64,000 bases of DNA from Salinarimonas sp. GTDB taxonomy: Bacteria; Pseudomonadota; Alphaproteobacteria; Rhizobiales; Beijerinckiaceae. Of this stretch, positions 17,599-25,044 are shown piece after piece. A program made the translations under genes and the position numbers. Numbering within the stretch: position 1 is the stretch's first letter; every line of letters starts with the position of its first letter. The stretch lies in NCBI RefSeq assembly GCF_040111675.1, contig NZ_CP157794.1, forward strand, positions 3,183,501 through 3,247,500, read 5' to 3'. The notes beneath the pieces were generated by a model. That model made no database searches and was not told the origin of the DNA. It saw only the letters and a list, made by a program, of their open reading frames with translations.

Positions 17599-17717
17599 GA
17601 GGTCCTCCCTGGCGACCGACGGCCGAAGCGCGCTCGACCGCCGCGAAGGCTCGCAGGGCTGAGCTTTCGCGGCTAGTCACGAAGCCGTGACGACGCATTC
17701 GGACGTCAAGCAATGTC

Positions 17718-17743
17718 TTCGCTCCGGCAGGACATTTCGTTAC
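17718..17743 (-). promoter_or_regulatory. SigF-type ECF promoter (GTAACG-N16-CGAA), leftward
   Basis: On the minus strand GTAACG (17743-17738), exactly 16 nt, then CGAA (17721-17718). It serves the 57-aa secreted protein. Only 37 nt separate it from the rightward copy at 17781, so this is a divergent pair of promoters of the same class. Confidence 0.8.
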
Positions 17744-17780
17744 ATGCAGACCCGCAAGACGATCTGGGCCGAATTGTCGA

Positions 17781-17806
17781 GTAACTTCACGCGACCCTCT
17801 CCCGAA
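17781..17806 (+). promoter_or_regulatory. SigF-type ECF promoter (GTAACT-N16-CGAA), rightward
   Basis: GTAACT at 17781-17786, exactly 16 nt, CGAA at 17803-17806. The expected start near 17813 leaves a 47-nt leader before the 81-aa secreted protein, which has a GGGAGA ribosome site. Confidence 0.8.
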
Positions 17807-17859
17807 AAAAGCGGCACAGGGGCAGCGCAGCGCCGCCCGCCGACACAGGGAGATCAGCC

Positions 17860-18105
17860 ATGACCCATCTGTCCCGGTTCCTCGCCGCCACCGCCTTCGC
17901 CGCGATCGCCGCGCCGGCTTCCGCGCAGCACGTCAATCCCGAGGTGACCCTCTACGACCAGCCGCAGCAGCAGGATTTCTTCTTCCAGTCCCGACGCGGC
18001 ATCGTTCCCGACGTCTCGGCGACGGGCAGCATCGCCCGGCCCGGCGCCATGCCCTTCTACGGCGCGCACGAATATTCCCGTACCCGGGCCGAGGACCACG
18101 ACTGA
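17860..18105 (+). CDS. Small secreted protein with NPEVTxYDQPQQQDFFFQ motif (81 aa)
   Basis: Signal peptide at about residues 1-23 (MTHLSRFLAATAFAAIAAPASA-QH), then NPEVTLYDQPQQQDFFFQ at about 26-43 and a 38-residue tail (SRRGIVPDVSATG, MPFYGAHEYSRTRAEDHD) that the 55-aa paralogue at 15554 lacks. The tail ends with several acidic, histidine and tyrosine residues that could bind metal (inference). No cysteine in the mature part. Monocistronic under the SigF-type promoter at 17781. No family recognised. Confidence 0.85.
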   Translation: MTHLSRFLAATAFAAIAAPASAQHVNPEVTLYDQPQQQDFFFQSRRGIVPDVSATGSIARPGAMPFYGAHEYSRTRAEDHD

Positions 18106-18414
18106 AGCGCCTGCGCGTCGCCGGGCCCATCGGGTGCGTCCCGGCTGGCTCGTCCGGCGCGCCGACGCGCGCGATCCGCGGGACGCCGATCGCGAAGGCG
18201 TTCCAGTCGATCGGGGACCCGATCCTCCCGATCCGCGACACCGCGCGGGACAGCGCCGGCGACGTCGCGCGCGAAACAAGATGCGCCATCACTCGCTCTT
18301 CGTCCCGCACGACTTCGATCTGTCCCCCTGCTTCGAGCTCGTGAAGCCGCCCCTCGCAGCCGGGTTCGACGACCGCGCCATCGCCTGGACGCAGGATACC
18401 GCGCCGGAGCGGTC
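18106..18414. other. Gap with competing reading frames, no confident gene
   Basis: About 310 nt between the 81-aa gene and the nrsF promoter. Three frames are open with high G/C third positions: a rightward 45-codon frame from ATG 18281 (MRHHSLFVPHDFDLSPCFEL...), a leftward frame from ATG 18289, and a rightward frame across 18106-18290 without a start. None has a ribosome site or a family I know. An ECF sigma gene, normally upstream of nrsF, is not here; the stretch could be a degraded remnant of one or more small genes. Confidence 0.4.
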
Positions 18415-18440
18415 GTAACGAAAGCGTCCGTTCGGGCGAA
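18415..18440 (+). promoter_or_regulatory. SigF-type ECF promoter (GTAACG-N16-CGAA) of nrsF
   Basis: GTAACG at 18415-18420, exactly 16 nt, CGAA at 18437-18440. The expected start near 18447 leaves about 70 nt before the nrsF ATG at 18518. The spacer begins almost exactly like that of the copy at 8558 (AAAGCGTCCG versus AAGGCGTCCG). A promoter of this class on its own anti-sigma gene is the usual feedback arrangement. Confidence 0.8.
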
Positions 18441-18517
18441 CAGGGAGGACCCCCATGCGCCATCGCGCCGGCCGCAGCCGCCCAGCGCCGCCCCGCCCTG
18501 CCCGGAGGAGATCCGAG

Positions 18518-19150
18518 ATGAGAACAGACGCCCTGATCGAGACCTTGGCGAACGATCTCGACGCGCGGCCCGCCAGGCGCGGCGGCACGGCCCTGCTCGC
18601 CGTATCGGCCATCGTTTCCGCGGCTCTCTTCGCGGCGCTCCTCGGGCCGCGCGCCGACCTTTCCGCGGCGCTCGCGACGGCGCCCTTCGTCGCCAAGCCC
18701 GTGCTGACCGTCGGCCTCGGCCTCGCGGCGCTGGGCGCCGCGAGGCGGCTCGCGCGACCGGGCGCTCGGCTGGAGGGCTGGGCGATCGGGCTCGCGTTCG
18801 CGCCGCTGCTCGCGTCCACGCTCGTCGCCGTCGAGCTCGCGCACCGGCCCCTCGCCACCTGGGGCGCCGCCTGGCTCGGCGACAACGCCCTCGTCTGCCT
18901 CACCGCGATCCCGACGCTGGCCGCCCCGCTGCTCGCGGCGGCGATCCTGCTGCTGCGCCACGAGGCGCCGACGCGGCCGCGCCTCGCCGGGGCCGTCGCG
19001 GGCCTGGCGAGCGCCGCAGCCGGCGCCTCGCTCTACGCCTTCCACTGCCAGGACGACAGCGCGCTCTTCGTCGCGACCTGGTACACGCTCGCGATCCTCG
19101 GCGTCGCCGGGATCGGGGCCATCGCCGGCCATCGCTGGCTGCGCTGGTGA
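18518..19150 (+). CDS. nrsF: NrsF-family (DUF1109) anti-sigma factor
   Basis: Six-segment inner-membrane protein of 210 aa of the DUF1109/NrsF family, which in Caulobacter holds the ECF factor SigF inactive until heavy metal or oxidative stress. The N terminus MRTDALIETLANDLDARP is the sigma-binding-type cytoplasmic head. Family hallmarks are CLTAIPTLAAPLLAAAILLLR (Cys127) and FHCQDDSALFVATWY (Cys177), the two conserved cysteines, 50 residues apart. ATG 18518 follows GGAGGAG; an ATG at 18455 also has a GGAGGA site but would start 8 nt after the expected transcript start and add 21 Arg/Pro-rich residues unlike the family. Co-transcribed with the DUF302 gene. No sigma gene adjoins it. Confidence 0.88.
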   Translation: MRTDALIETLANDLDARPARRGGTALLAVSAIVSAALFAALLGPRADLSAALATAPFVAKPVLTVGLGLAALGAARRLARPGARLEGWAIGLAFAPLLASTLVAVELAHRPLATWGAAWLGDNALVCLTAIPTLAAPLLAAAILLLRHEAPTRPRLAGAVAGLASAAAGASLYAFHCQDDSALFVATWYTLAILGVAGIGAIAGHRWLRW

Positions 19151-19161
19151 GGAGATCCGCC

Positions 19162-19695
19162 ATGAGCCGAGAGATGTTCTCGCGCGAGAGCGCCGGCACC
19201 GCCCGGCGGCTCGCGATCGTCCTCGCCGTCGGCCTCGCGCTGGCGGCCTCGAGCGTGGCTCTCGCGCAGGAGCGGCTGACGCCGCAGACCGCGCCGGAGG
19301 GCTGGGTCGTGATCGAGACGCCCCACGGCTTCGAGGCGCTCTCCGCCCGGCTCGACGAGGCGGTGCGCGCCAACGAGATGGGCCTCGTGACCCGCGCGAG
19401 CGCCTCCGACGGCGCCCGCGGGCAGGGTATCGAGATCCCCGGCAACCGGGTCGTCGGCGTCTTCCGCAACGACTTCGCGCGGCGGATGCTCGAGGCGAGC
19501 GTCCCCGCCGGGATCGAGGCGCCCATCCGCTTCTACCTGACGGAGAACCCGGACGGCTCGGCGACGCTCTCCTACGCGCCGCCGTCCCTGGTGTTCGCGC
19601 CCTATCTCGACGCGGCCGGCCCGGACCTGCGCGCGGTCGCCGAGGAGCTCGACGACGTCTTCGGAGAGATCGCAGAGGATGCGACCGCACCCTGA
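19162..19695 (+). CDS. DUF302 domain exported protein
   Basis: 177 aa with a signal peptide (about 1-35, ending ALA-QE) and a DUF302 domain over most of the rest: ETPHGFEALSARLDEAVRANEMGLVTRASA, IPGNRVVGVFRNDFARRMLEASVPAGIEAPIRFYL, and LSYAPPSLVFAPY. The start follows GGAGATCC, 11 nt after the nrsF stop, so both are on one transcript from the SigF-type promoter. DUF302 proteins are small alpha/beta folds of unproven role, often found in stress operons; a periplasmic location and co-regulation with an anti-sigma factor point to an envelope stress effector (inference). Confidence 0.85.
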   Translation: MSREMFSRESAGTARRLAIVLAVGLALAASSVALAQERLTPQTAPEGWVVIETPHGFEALSARLDEAVRANEMGLVTRASASDGARGQGIEIPGNRVVGVFRNDFARRMLEASVPAGIEAPIRFYLTENPDGSATLSYAPPSLVFAPYLDAAGPDLRAVAEELDDVFGEIAEDATAP

Positions 19696-20015
19696 CCGCT
19701 CCGCCGTACCCGACGCGTCCGACGCAGGAGGTGACCATGCTTCGCGAGCGCAAGCCGATCGCCTTCTCACGCCTCCCGACATTCGCCGCCGCGAGGCGAC
19801 CGGCGCCGGCCGGGGCGGGTCTCTACGCGGTCCGGGCTTCGTCGAAGCAGCGGACGAAGCGACGACGTTCGCCTGCGGGAGCCGCGCCGACGCGGAACGC
19901 GCCCTCGTCGAGGCGCTGACGCGATCGTCCTCGTCGGTGCCTCACCGCACGGCCGCCCCCGGCTTCGCCCCCCGTCGCCGCCCCCGATGCACCGACCCGA
20001 ATGACGGAGCGATCC
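19696..20015 (+). other. Ambiguous coding stretch, possibly a broken gene
   Basis: A 60-codon frame starts at ATG 19738 after a good ribosome site (CAGGAGGTGACC) and reads MLRERKPIAFSRLPTFAAAR, then becomes an Arg/Ser-rich low-complexity sequence. In a different frame (open from 19679 to about 20029) the middle reads GFVEAADEATTFACGSRADA, which looks like real protein. One reading of this is a small third gene of the nrsF operon that has suffered a frameshift near 19790. I cannot decide between a real 60-aa protein, a broken gene and non-coding DNA. Confidence 0.35.
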
Positions 20016-21356
20016 ATGCCGAGCGATAATTACGGTCTGCGCCACTCGTGCGACGATCACGCCGCGCTCGCCGCCATGGCGGACGCGACCTTCGCCGTCG
20101 CCGCGCACCGGCCGGGCGCCGCGCCGGCGCTCGAGGCCGCCCTCGCCGCGGACCCGGGCTGCGTCGCGGCCCGGGCGCTCGAGGGCTTCGCCTGCCTGAT
20201 CCTGGCGCGCCGGGAGCTGGACGCGCCCGCCCGCAAGGCCCTCGCAGCGGCCGATGCGGCGCTCGCCGCGAAACGCGGCGGCACGCCGGACGAGGCGGCC
20301 CTCGTGGCGGCGCTGGGGGACGCGGTCGCGGGCCGCTTCCGCGCGGCGGCGGACCGGCTCGAGGCGACCTGCGCCACGCGGCCGGGACTGCTGCTCCCCT
20401 TCAAGATCGCCCAGGCGCTACGCTTCATGGCGGGGGACCTGCCGGGCATGCTCGCCGGCTCCACGCACGCGCTGGCGGGCTGGGACCCGGAGGCGCCGGG
20501 CTTCGGCTTCGCCGCCGGCTGCCACGCCTTCGCGCTGGAGGAGGCCGGCCGGCTGGCGGAGGCCGAGCGCGCCGGGCGCCGCGCCGTCGCCGCCGAGCCC
20601 GCCGACGCCTGGGGCCTGCACGCCGTGGCGCACGTGATGGAGACCGACGGGCGCGTCGGCGAAGGGGTCTCCTGGATCGAGGCGGCACGGCCGGTCTGGA
20701 CGAGCTGCAACAATTTCGGCTTCCACATGGCCTGGCACCTCGCCCTGTTCCACCTGGAGCGCGGCGAGATCGACGTGGTGCTGGCGCTCTACGATCGCGA
20801 GATCCGACCCGCGCCGAGCGAGGACTTCCGCGACGTGGCGAACGCCGTCTCGCTGCTGTGGCGGCTGCGCCAGGACGGGATCGATGTGGGCGACCGGTGG
20901 GAGGATGTGGCGCGTACCGCGCGGGCGCGCCGGCGGGACGCGACGCTGACCTTCGCCGCCCTGCACACGCTCCTCGCCCTCGTCGCCGCCGGCGAACGCA
21001 CGGCGGCGGCGGAGTGCCTCGCGGCTCTGGAGGAACGCGCCGCGGGAGACGGCGAGCAGGCGGCTGTGCTGCGCGCGGTCGGGCTCGACCTCGCCCGCGC
21101 CCTCGCCTCCGTCGCGCCGCTCGCGCCGGTTCGGCTCGCGGCTCTGGCGCGCCGCCTGCCGCTGATCGGCGGCAGCCACGCCCAGCGCGACGTCTTCCTG
21201 CGCACCCTCGCCGCACGCGCGTCGGACCGGCGCGGGCTCGGCGTCGTGCTCGCCGCGCGCCGCCGGGTGAAGCGGCCGGACCGCTTCGCCGCGCGGCTGA
21301 CGCAGAGCGCAATGCACGAGAGCGGATGCGCGACGACCGCGCTCGCCCTAAGCTGA
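20016..21356 (+). CDS. TTC38-like tetratricopeptide repeat protein
   Basis: Cytoplasmic all-helical protein of 446 aa. The stretch WGLHAVAHVMETDGRVGEGVSWIEAARPVW followed by NNFGFHMAWHLALFHLERGEIDVVLALYD is the hallmark of the TTC38 (tetratricopeptide repeat protein 38) family; Ala-rich helix pairs fill residues 20-200 and 270-420. ATG 20016 with ACGGAG upstream was preferred to ATG 20001. Bacterial members have no proven function; TPR folds mediate protein contacts. The next gene, a ThDP enzyme, starts 37 nt after the stop, so they may be co-transcribed. Confidence 0.8.
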   Translation: MPSDNYGLRHSCDDHAALAAMADATFAVAAHRPGAAPALEAALAADPGCVAARALEGFACLILARRELDAPARKALAAADAALAAKRGGTPDEAALVAALGDAVAGRFRAAADRLEATCATRPGLLLPFKIAQALRFMAGDLPGMLAGSTHALAGWDPEAPGFGFAAGCHAFALEEAGRLAEAERAGRRAVAAEPADAWGLHAVAHVMETDGRVGEGVSWIEAARPVWTSCNNFGFHMAWHLALFHLERGEIDVVLALYDREIRPAPSEDFRDVANAVSLLWRLRQDGIDVGDRWEDVARTARARRRDATLTFAALHTLLALVAAGERTAAAECLAALEERAAGDGEQAAVLRAVGLDLARALASVAPLAPVRLAALARRLPLIGGSHAQRDVFLRTLAARASDRRGLGVVLAARRRVKRPDRFAARLTQSAMHESGCATTALALS

Positions 21357-21393
21357 AGCGCGAGAAGGGCTCGTCTTGTCCAGGAGAGGTCTC

Positions 21394-23019
21394 ATGAGAC
21401 GCGTCGCCGACACCGTGGCGCTCACCCTGCACGCGCATGGCGCGCGCTACGCCTTCGGCATGCCCGGCGGCGAGGTCGTCACACTCGTCGACGCCCTGAA
21501 TGCCGCGGGTGTGCGGTTCCTGCTCGTACGAAACGAGACCGCCGGCGCCATCGCGGCCGGGGGGATCGGCGTCCTGACGGACGGGCCCGGCGTCCTCGTC
21601 ACCACGATCGGGCCCGGCCTCGCCAACGCCGTCAACGGCATCGCCGACGCCGCGCAGGAGCGCACGCCCCTGATCGTGCTCACGGGCGTCGTCGACCGGC
21701 CGATCCGCGCGCTCTACACCCACCAGATCGTCGATCAGGCCGCGCTGCTGCGCCCGCTCGTGAAAGGCTCGTTCGAGATCGAGCCGAGTAGCGCACAGGC
21801 GACCGTGCGCCGGGCGATCGCGCTGGCGCTGACCCCGCCGATGGGCCCCGTTCATCTCGACCTCGCGCCGGGCGTCGCGGCCCTCCCCGATCCCGCCCCG
21901 GAGGCGGCGGTCGCCCCCGCGCCGACCTTCGCCCGCCCCGCGCCGCGCCGTGACGACCCGGCCCTCGCCGATCTGCGCGAGCGGCTCGCGCACGCGAACC
22001 GGCCGCTGATCGTGGCCGGCTTCGAGGCGGCGCGGGCGGGCGCGGCGGAGGCGCTCGTCACGCTGGCGCGGGCCGCCGGCGCGCCGGTGGTGACGACCTA
22101 CAAGGGGAAGGGGCCGATCGACGAGCAGGACCCGCTCTCGCTCGGCGCGGCGGGGCTGTCACCCAAGGCCGACGCGGCGCTGCTGCCGGTGGCCCGGGCG
22201 GCCGATTTCGTCCTGTGCGTCGGCTACGACCCGATCGAGATGCGCCCGGGCTGGCTCGACCCCTTCGCCGCGGGCGCGCACGTCGTCGAGATCTCCGCGG
22301 CGCCGGTCGATCACGGCATGCACCGGGTGGACGCGCGTGTCCTCGGGCCGATACCGGCGATCCTCGAGGCGCTCGCCGCGGGCCTCCCCGGCCGCCGCTC
22401 CGACGCGCCCGCCGCGCCGGTCGCCGCGGCGAAGGCCGCGCTGCGCGAGGCCTTCGCCGGCCCGCAGGACCGCGCGTTCTCCCCGCACGCGGTGTTCCGG
22501 ACGCTGGCCGAGGCGCTGCCGGCCGACGCGACGGTGAGCGTCGATTCCGGCGCGCACCGCATCCTCCTCTCCCAGATGTGGAACGCGCCCCGCCCGCTCT
22601 CGCTGATCCAGTCCGCCGGCTGGTGCACGATGGGCCCCGCCCTCCCCCTCGCCATGGCCGCCCGCCTCGCCCGCCCCGACGCCCCCGCGATCGCCGTGAT
22701 CGGCGACGGCGGCCTCGAGATGACGCTCGGCGAGCTCGGAACGCTGCGCGACGAGCGCCTGCCGGTCGTGGTGCTGGTCCTCCAGGACGAGTCGCTCGCC
22801 CTCATCGAGCTCAAGCAGGCCCAGGCCGGCCTCGCCCGCGCCGGCGTCGGCCTCGGCGCGACCGACTACGCCGCGGCGGCGCGGGCGTTCGGCGGACGGG
22901 GCTGGAACGTGGGCTCGGTGGACGAGCTGCGCACGGCGCTGGCGGAGGCGCTCGCGGGGGAGGCCTTCGGGGTGATCGCGGCGCGGGTCGGGCTGGCGGG
23001 GTATCGGGAGGCGTTTTGA
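21394..23019 (+). CDS. Thiamine diphosphate-dependent enzyme, acetolactate synthase-like
   Basis: 541 aa with the three-domain layout of ThDP enzymes such as acetolactate synthase, benzoylformate decarboxylase and sulfoacetaldehyde-type enzymes. N-terminal PYR domain: YAFGMPGGEVVTLVDAL and RNETAGAIAAGG with the cofactor-activating Glu48. C-terminal PP domain: GDGGLEMTLGELGTLRDERLPV, the ThDP/Mg motif. The middle domain is standard. The Gln and Phe landmarks of a biosynthetic AHAS are absent and no regulatory subunit gene follows, so a catabolic decarboxylase or lyase is more likely than IlvB. Start follows CAGGAGAGG. Substrate unknown. Confidence 0.85.
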   Translation: MRRVADTVALTLHAHGARYAFGMPGGEVVTLVDALNAAGVRFLLVRNETAGAIAAGGIGVLTDGPGVLVTTIGPGLANAVNGIADAAQERTPLIVLTGVVDRPIRALYTHQIVDQAALLRPLVKGSFEIEPSSAQATVRRAIALALTPPMGPVHLDLAPGVAALPDPAPEAAVAPAPTFARPAPRRDDPALADLRERLAHANRPLIVAGFEAARAGAAEALVTLARAAGAPVVTTYKGKGPIDEQDPLSLGAAGLSPKADAALLPVARAADFVLCVGYDPIEMRPGWLDPFAAGAHVVEISAAPVDHGMHRVDARVLGPIPAILEALAAGLPGRRSDAPAAPVAAAKAALREAFAGPQDRAFSPHAVFRTLAEALPADATVSVDSGAHRILLSQMWNAPRPLSLIQSAGWCTMGPALPLAMAARLARPDAPAIAVIGDGGLEMTLGELGTLRDERLPVVVLVLQDESLALIELKQAQAGLARAGVGLGATDYAAAARAFGGRGWNVGSVDELRTALAEALAGEAFGVIAARVGLAGYREAF

Positions 23020-23283
23020 TCTCTCTGAGAAGCTTGCCCGCCGATCGCCGTGAGCGACGATCGCTCTCGGACCCTATTCGTCCGCGCCCACCCCGGCCGC
23101 CCTGGTTCTGACCCATCCCGCCGGCCGCCGCCGTGGCGTTCGGGGTGGTCGGTTCGCCCCACCTGCGGCGTCGACGCCGCCCGTCGTCTTCGTGCCGACC
23201 CATAGCGTCGCCGCTTCCCGTGGTCGGGACGCGGAATTCCGCGTCGTCGACAGCGTGTGACTTTCGGGGATTTGGGGAGCGAC

Positions 23284-23357
23284 TGGCTGGGGGACCTGGA
23301 TTCGAACCAGGACTAGCGGAGTCAGAGTCCGCGGTTCTACCGTTAAACTATCCCCCA
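23284..23357 (-). tRNA. tRNA-Gln (CUG anticodon)
   Basis: 74 nt on the minus strand including an encoded CCA. Acceptor stem TGGGGGA pairs with TCCCCCA, discriminator G; the D arm contains GTTTAACGGTAGAAC; the anticodon loop CTCTGAC sits on a GCGGA/TCCGC stem and gives anticodon CTG; the T arm reads CTGGTTCGAATCCAG. The gap 23020-23283 before it shows no gene. Confidence 0.95.
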
Positions 23358-23491
23358 GCAGGGGCATCACGTGCCGCTCGCCGGTTAAACTCGGAGGCTC
23401 GGCCTCGGTTCCCGTCCGGCAATGGCGGCTAGATAGCGAGGCCGGTGGGGCTTGTCTACCCCCTTCGTGACGCCGGCGTGACGAAACGGTC

Positions 23492-24328
23492 TCAGATCAT
23501 CGAGAGCGGTCGTCTCGACCGCGGCGGCGGGAAGGCCCGGTCGAGAGCGGCGCGATCGTCCGCGTCGAGCGCCAGATCCGCGGCCGCGCGATTGTCGCGC
23601 AGATGCGCTTCGTTCGCGGCCTTCGGTATCGCGACGACGCCCTCGCGGGAGAGGACGAAGGCGAGAGCGACCCGATAGGGGCTCGCCCCGTGCTTCGCGG
23701 CGATGTCCGTGAGGTCGCGCGTCGGCAGGTCGCCCTGGCCGATGGGGCTGTAGGCCATGAGCGGCACGCCGCGCCTCTGGAGCGCCGGCAGGAGATCGTA
23801 TTCGGGACCGCGCTCGGTCGCGTTGTAGAGCACCTGATCGGTCGCGCAGCCCGCGCCGCCGTCGAGAGCCCAGAGCTCCTCCATGTCGTCGCGGTCGAAA
23901 TTGCTCACGCCCCAGCGCGCGATCTTGCCCGCCTCCTGGAGGTCGCGGAAGCCCGCCACCGTCTCGGCGAGCGGCACGCTCCCGCGCCAGTGCAGCAGGT
24001 AGAGATCGAGCCGCTCGAGGCCGAGCCGCGAGAGGCTGCGGGCGCAGGCGGCCTTCAGGTCCGCCCGGCCCGCATTGTGCGGATAGGCCTTCGAGACCAC
24101 GAAGGCCTCCTTACGCCGCCCGTCGATCGCCGCGCCGACGACCTCCTCGGCGCCGCCCTCGCCGTACATCTCCGCCGTGTCGATCAGGGTCATGCCGAGA
24201 TCGAGGCCGAGCCGCAGGGCGGCGACCTCGGCCTCTCGGCGCGCGCGCTCCTCGCCCATGCGCCAGGTGCCCTGGCCGAGCGCCGGAACGGCTGTCCCGT
24301 CGGGCAGGGTGACGGTGCGGATGGCCAT
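23492..24328 (-). CDS. Aldo/keto reductase
   Basis: NADPH-dependent carbonyl reductase of 278 aa, TIM-barrel AKR superfamily. The catalytic tetrad is visible: Asp50 (LIDTAEMYGEG), Tyr55, Lys80 (VVSKAYPHN) and His113 (LYLLHWRG). The C-terminal cofactor region IPKAANEAHLRDNRAAADLALD is typical. Length and order fit the YeaE/MorB-like group. Natural substrate unknown; reduction of toxic aldehydes is common in the family. No operon partner: the next leftward gene is 55 nt upstream of its start and unrelated. Confidence 0.9.
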   Translation of the reverse strand: MAIRTVTLPDGTAVPALGQGTWRMGEERARREAEVAALRLGLDLGMTLIDTAEMYGEGGAEEVVGAAIDGRRKEAFVVSKAYPHNAGRADLKAACARSLSRLGLERLDLYLLHWRGSVPLAETVAGFRDLQEAGKIARWGVSNFDRDDMEELWALDGGAGCATDQVLYNATERGPEYDLLPALQRRGVPLMAYSPIGQGDLPTRDLTDIAAKHGASPYRVALAFVLSREGVVAIPKAANEAHLRDNRAAADLALDADDRAALDRAFPPPRSRRPLSMI

Positions 24329-24383
24329 GCGGCGTCTCCTCTCGCGTCTCTCGCCCTGGCGCGTCTCTCGCGCGTCGGGCGCC

Positions 24384-24779
24384 TCAATCGGCGTTGATCA
24401 CCGAGACGACGCGGAACGTGTGCATCTCGTCCATGTCGTCCTCGATCGAGACGTACTCGCCGATCTGCATCACGTGATCCCCGAGCCGGAAGGCGGCCTC
24501 GTCGTCGTCCTCGCGCGTGGGATCGTAGTCGAAGATCCAGCTGTGGCCGCCCTTGCCGCCGGCGCGGTGGACGAGATGACCGACCTGGTCTTCCTCGCCG
24601 TTCCAGAAGCGGCGCACACGGCAGACGTCGCGGCGCGAGCGCCAGGCCTCCGGGTCGATCTTCCCCTCCGGGTCGAGCGGGGCGACGATGTCGTAGCCGT
24701 GACGCTCGGAGCCGTTGGGATGGTCGTGGCTGCGCGCCAGATGCAGGGTGATTCGCTTGAAGTTGTGGGGGAGACTCAT
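24384..24779 (-). CDS. Conserved-looking hypothetical protein (131 aa)
   Basis: Soluble acidic protein starting MSLPHNFKRITLHLARSHDHPNGS. It alternates predicted beta strands (GYDIVAPLD, SWIFDYDPT, FRVVSVI) with charged turns (DDDEAAFRLGDHV, SIEDDMDEMHTF). Ordered beta content and GC-rich codons argue for a real gene; GGAAG lies before the ATG. I do not know the family. It is transcribed toward the aldo/keto reductase, 55 nt ahead of it, so the two may share a transcript. The gap 24780-25044 upstream holds its promoter and that of the divergent AsmA gene; nothing else seen. Confidence 0.65.
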   Translation of the reverse strand: MSLPHNFKRITLHLARSHDHPNGSERHGYDIVAPLDPEGKIDPEAWRSRRDVCRVRRFWNGEEDQVGHLVHRAGGKGGHSWIFDYDPTREDDDEAAFRLGDHVMQIGEYVSIEDDMDEMHTFRVVSVINAD

Positions 24780-25044
24780 GACGCTTCCGTTCCCGTTGTG
24801 ACTGCCTGGACGCCGCGATGGGAGCACGCGGCGACGCGTCGCGCCTTGATCGTGCGCAAACGACGGGCCGCCGGAGCGCGTTCCGAACCCCGGTCCGGAG
24901 AGCCTGCCCGAATATGCCGCACGATCGCCGCGTTTTCGCGCAAGGTGTTCGTCTCAGGGGGTTTCGAAACCGCCCCCGGTGCGTCTATGAAGGCGTCGCG
25001 GCGCGCGTTCACCAGGCGGCCCCACCTTCGAGTATCGGTCCGGC

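Noticed and set aside
18455..18517. Upstream ATG of nrsF at 18455
   Set aside because: It adds 21 Arg/Pro-rich residues unlike the family and would lie about 8 nt from the predicted transcript start, whereas ATG 18518 gives the typical MRTDALIETL start with GGAGGAG.
21394..23019. IlvB, biosynthetic acetolactate synthase large subunit
   Set aside because: No IlvN regulatory gene next to it and divergent middle and C-terminal sequences; a catabolic ThDP enzyme fits better.
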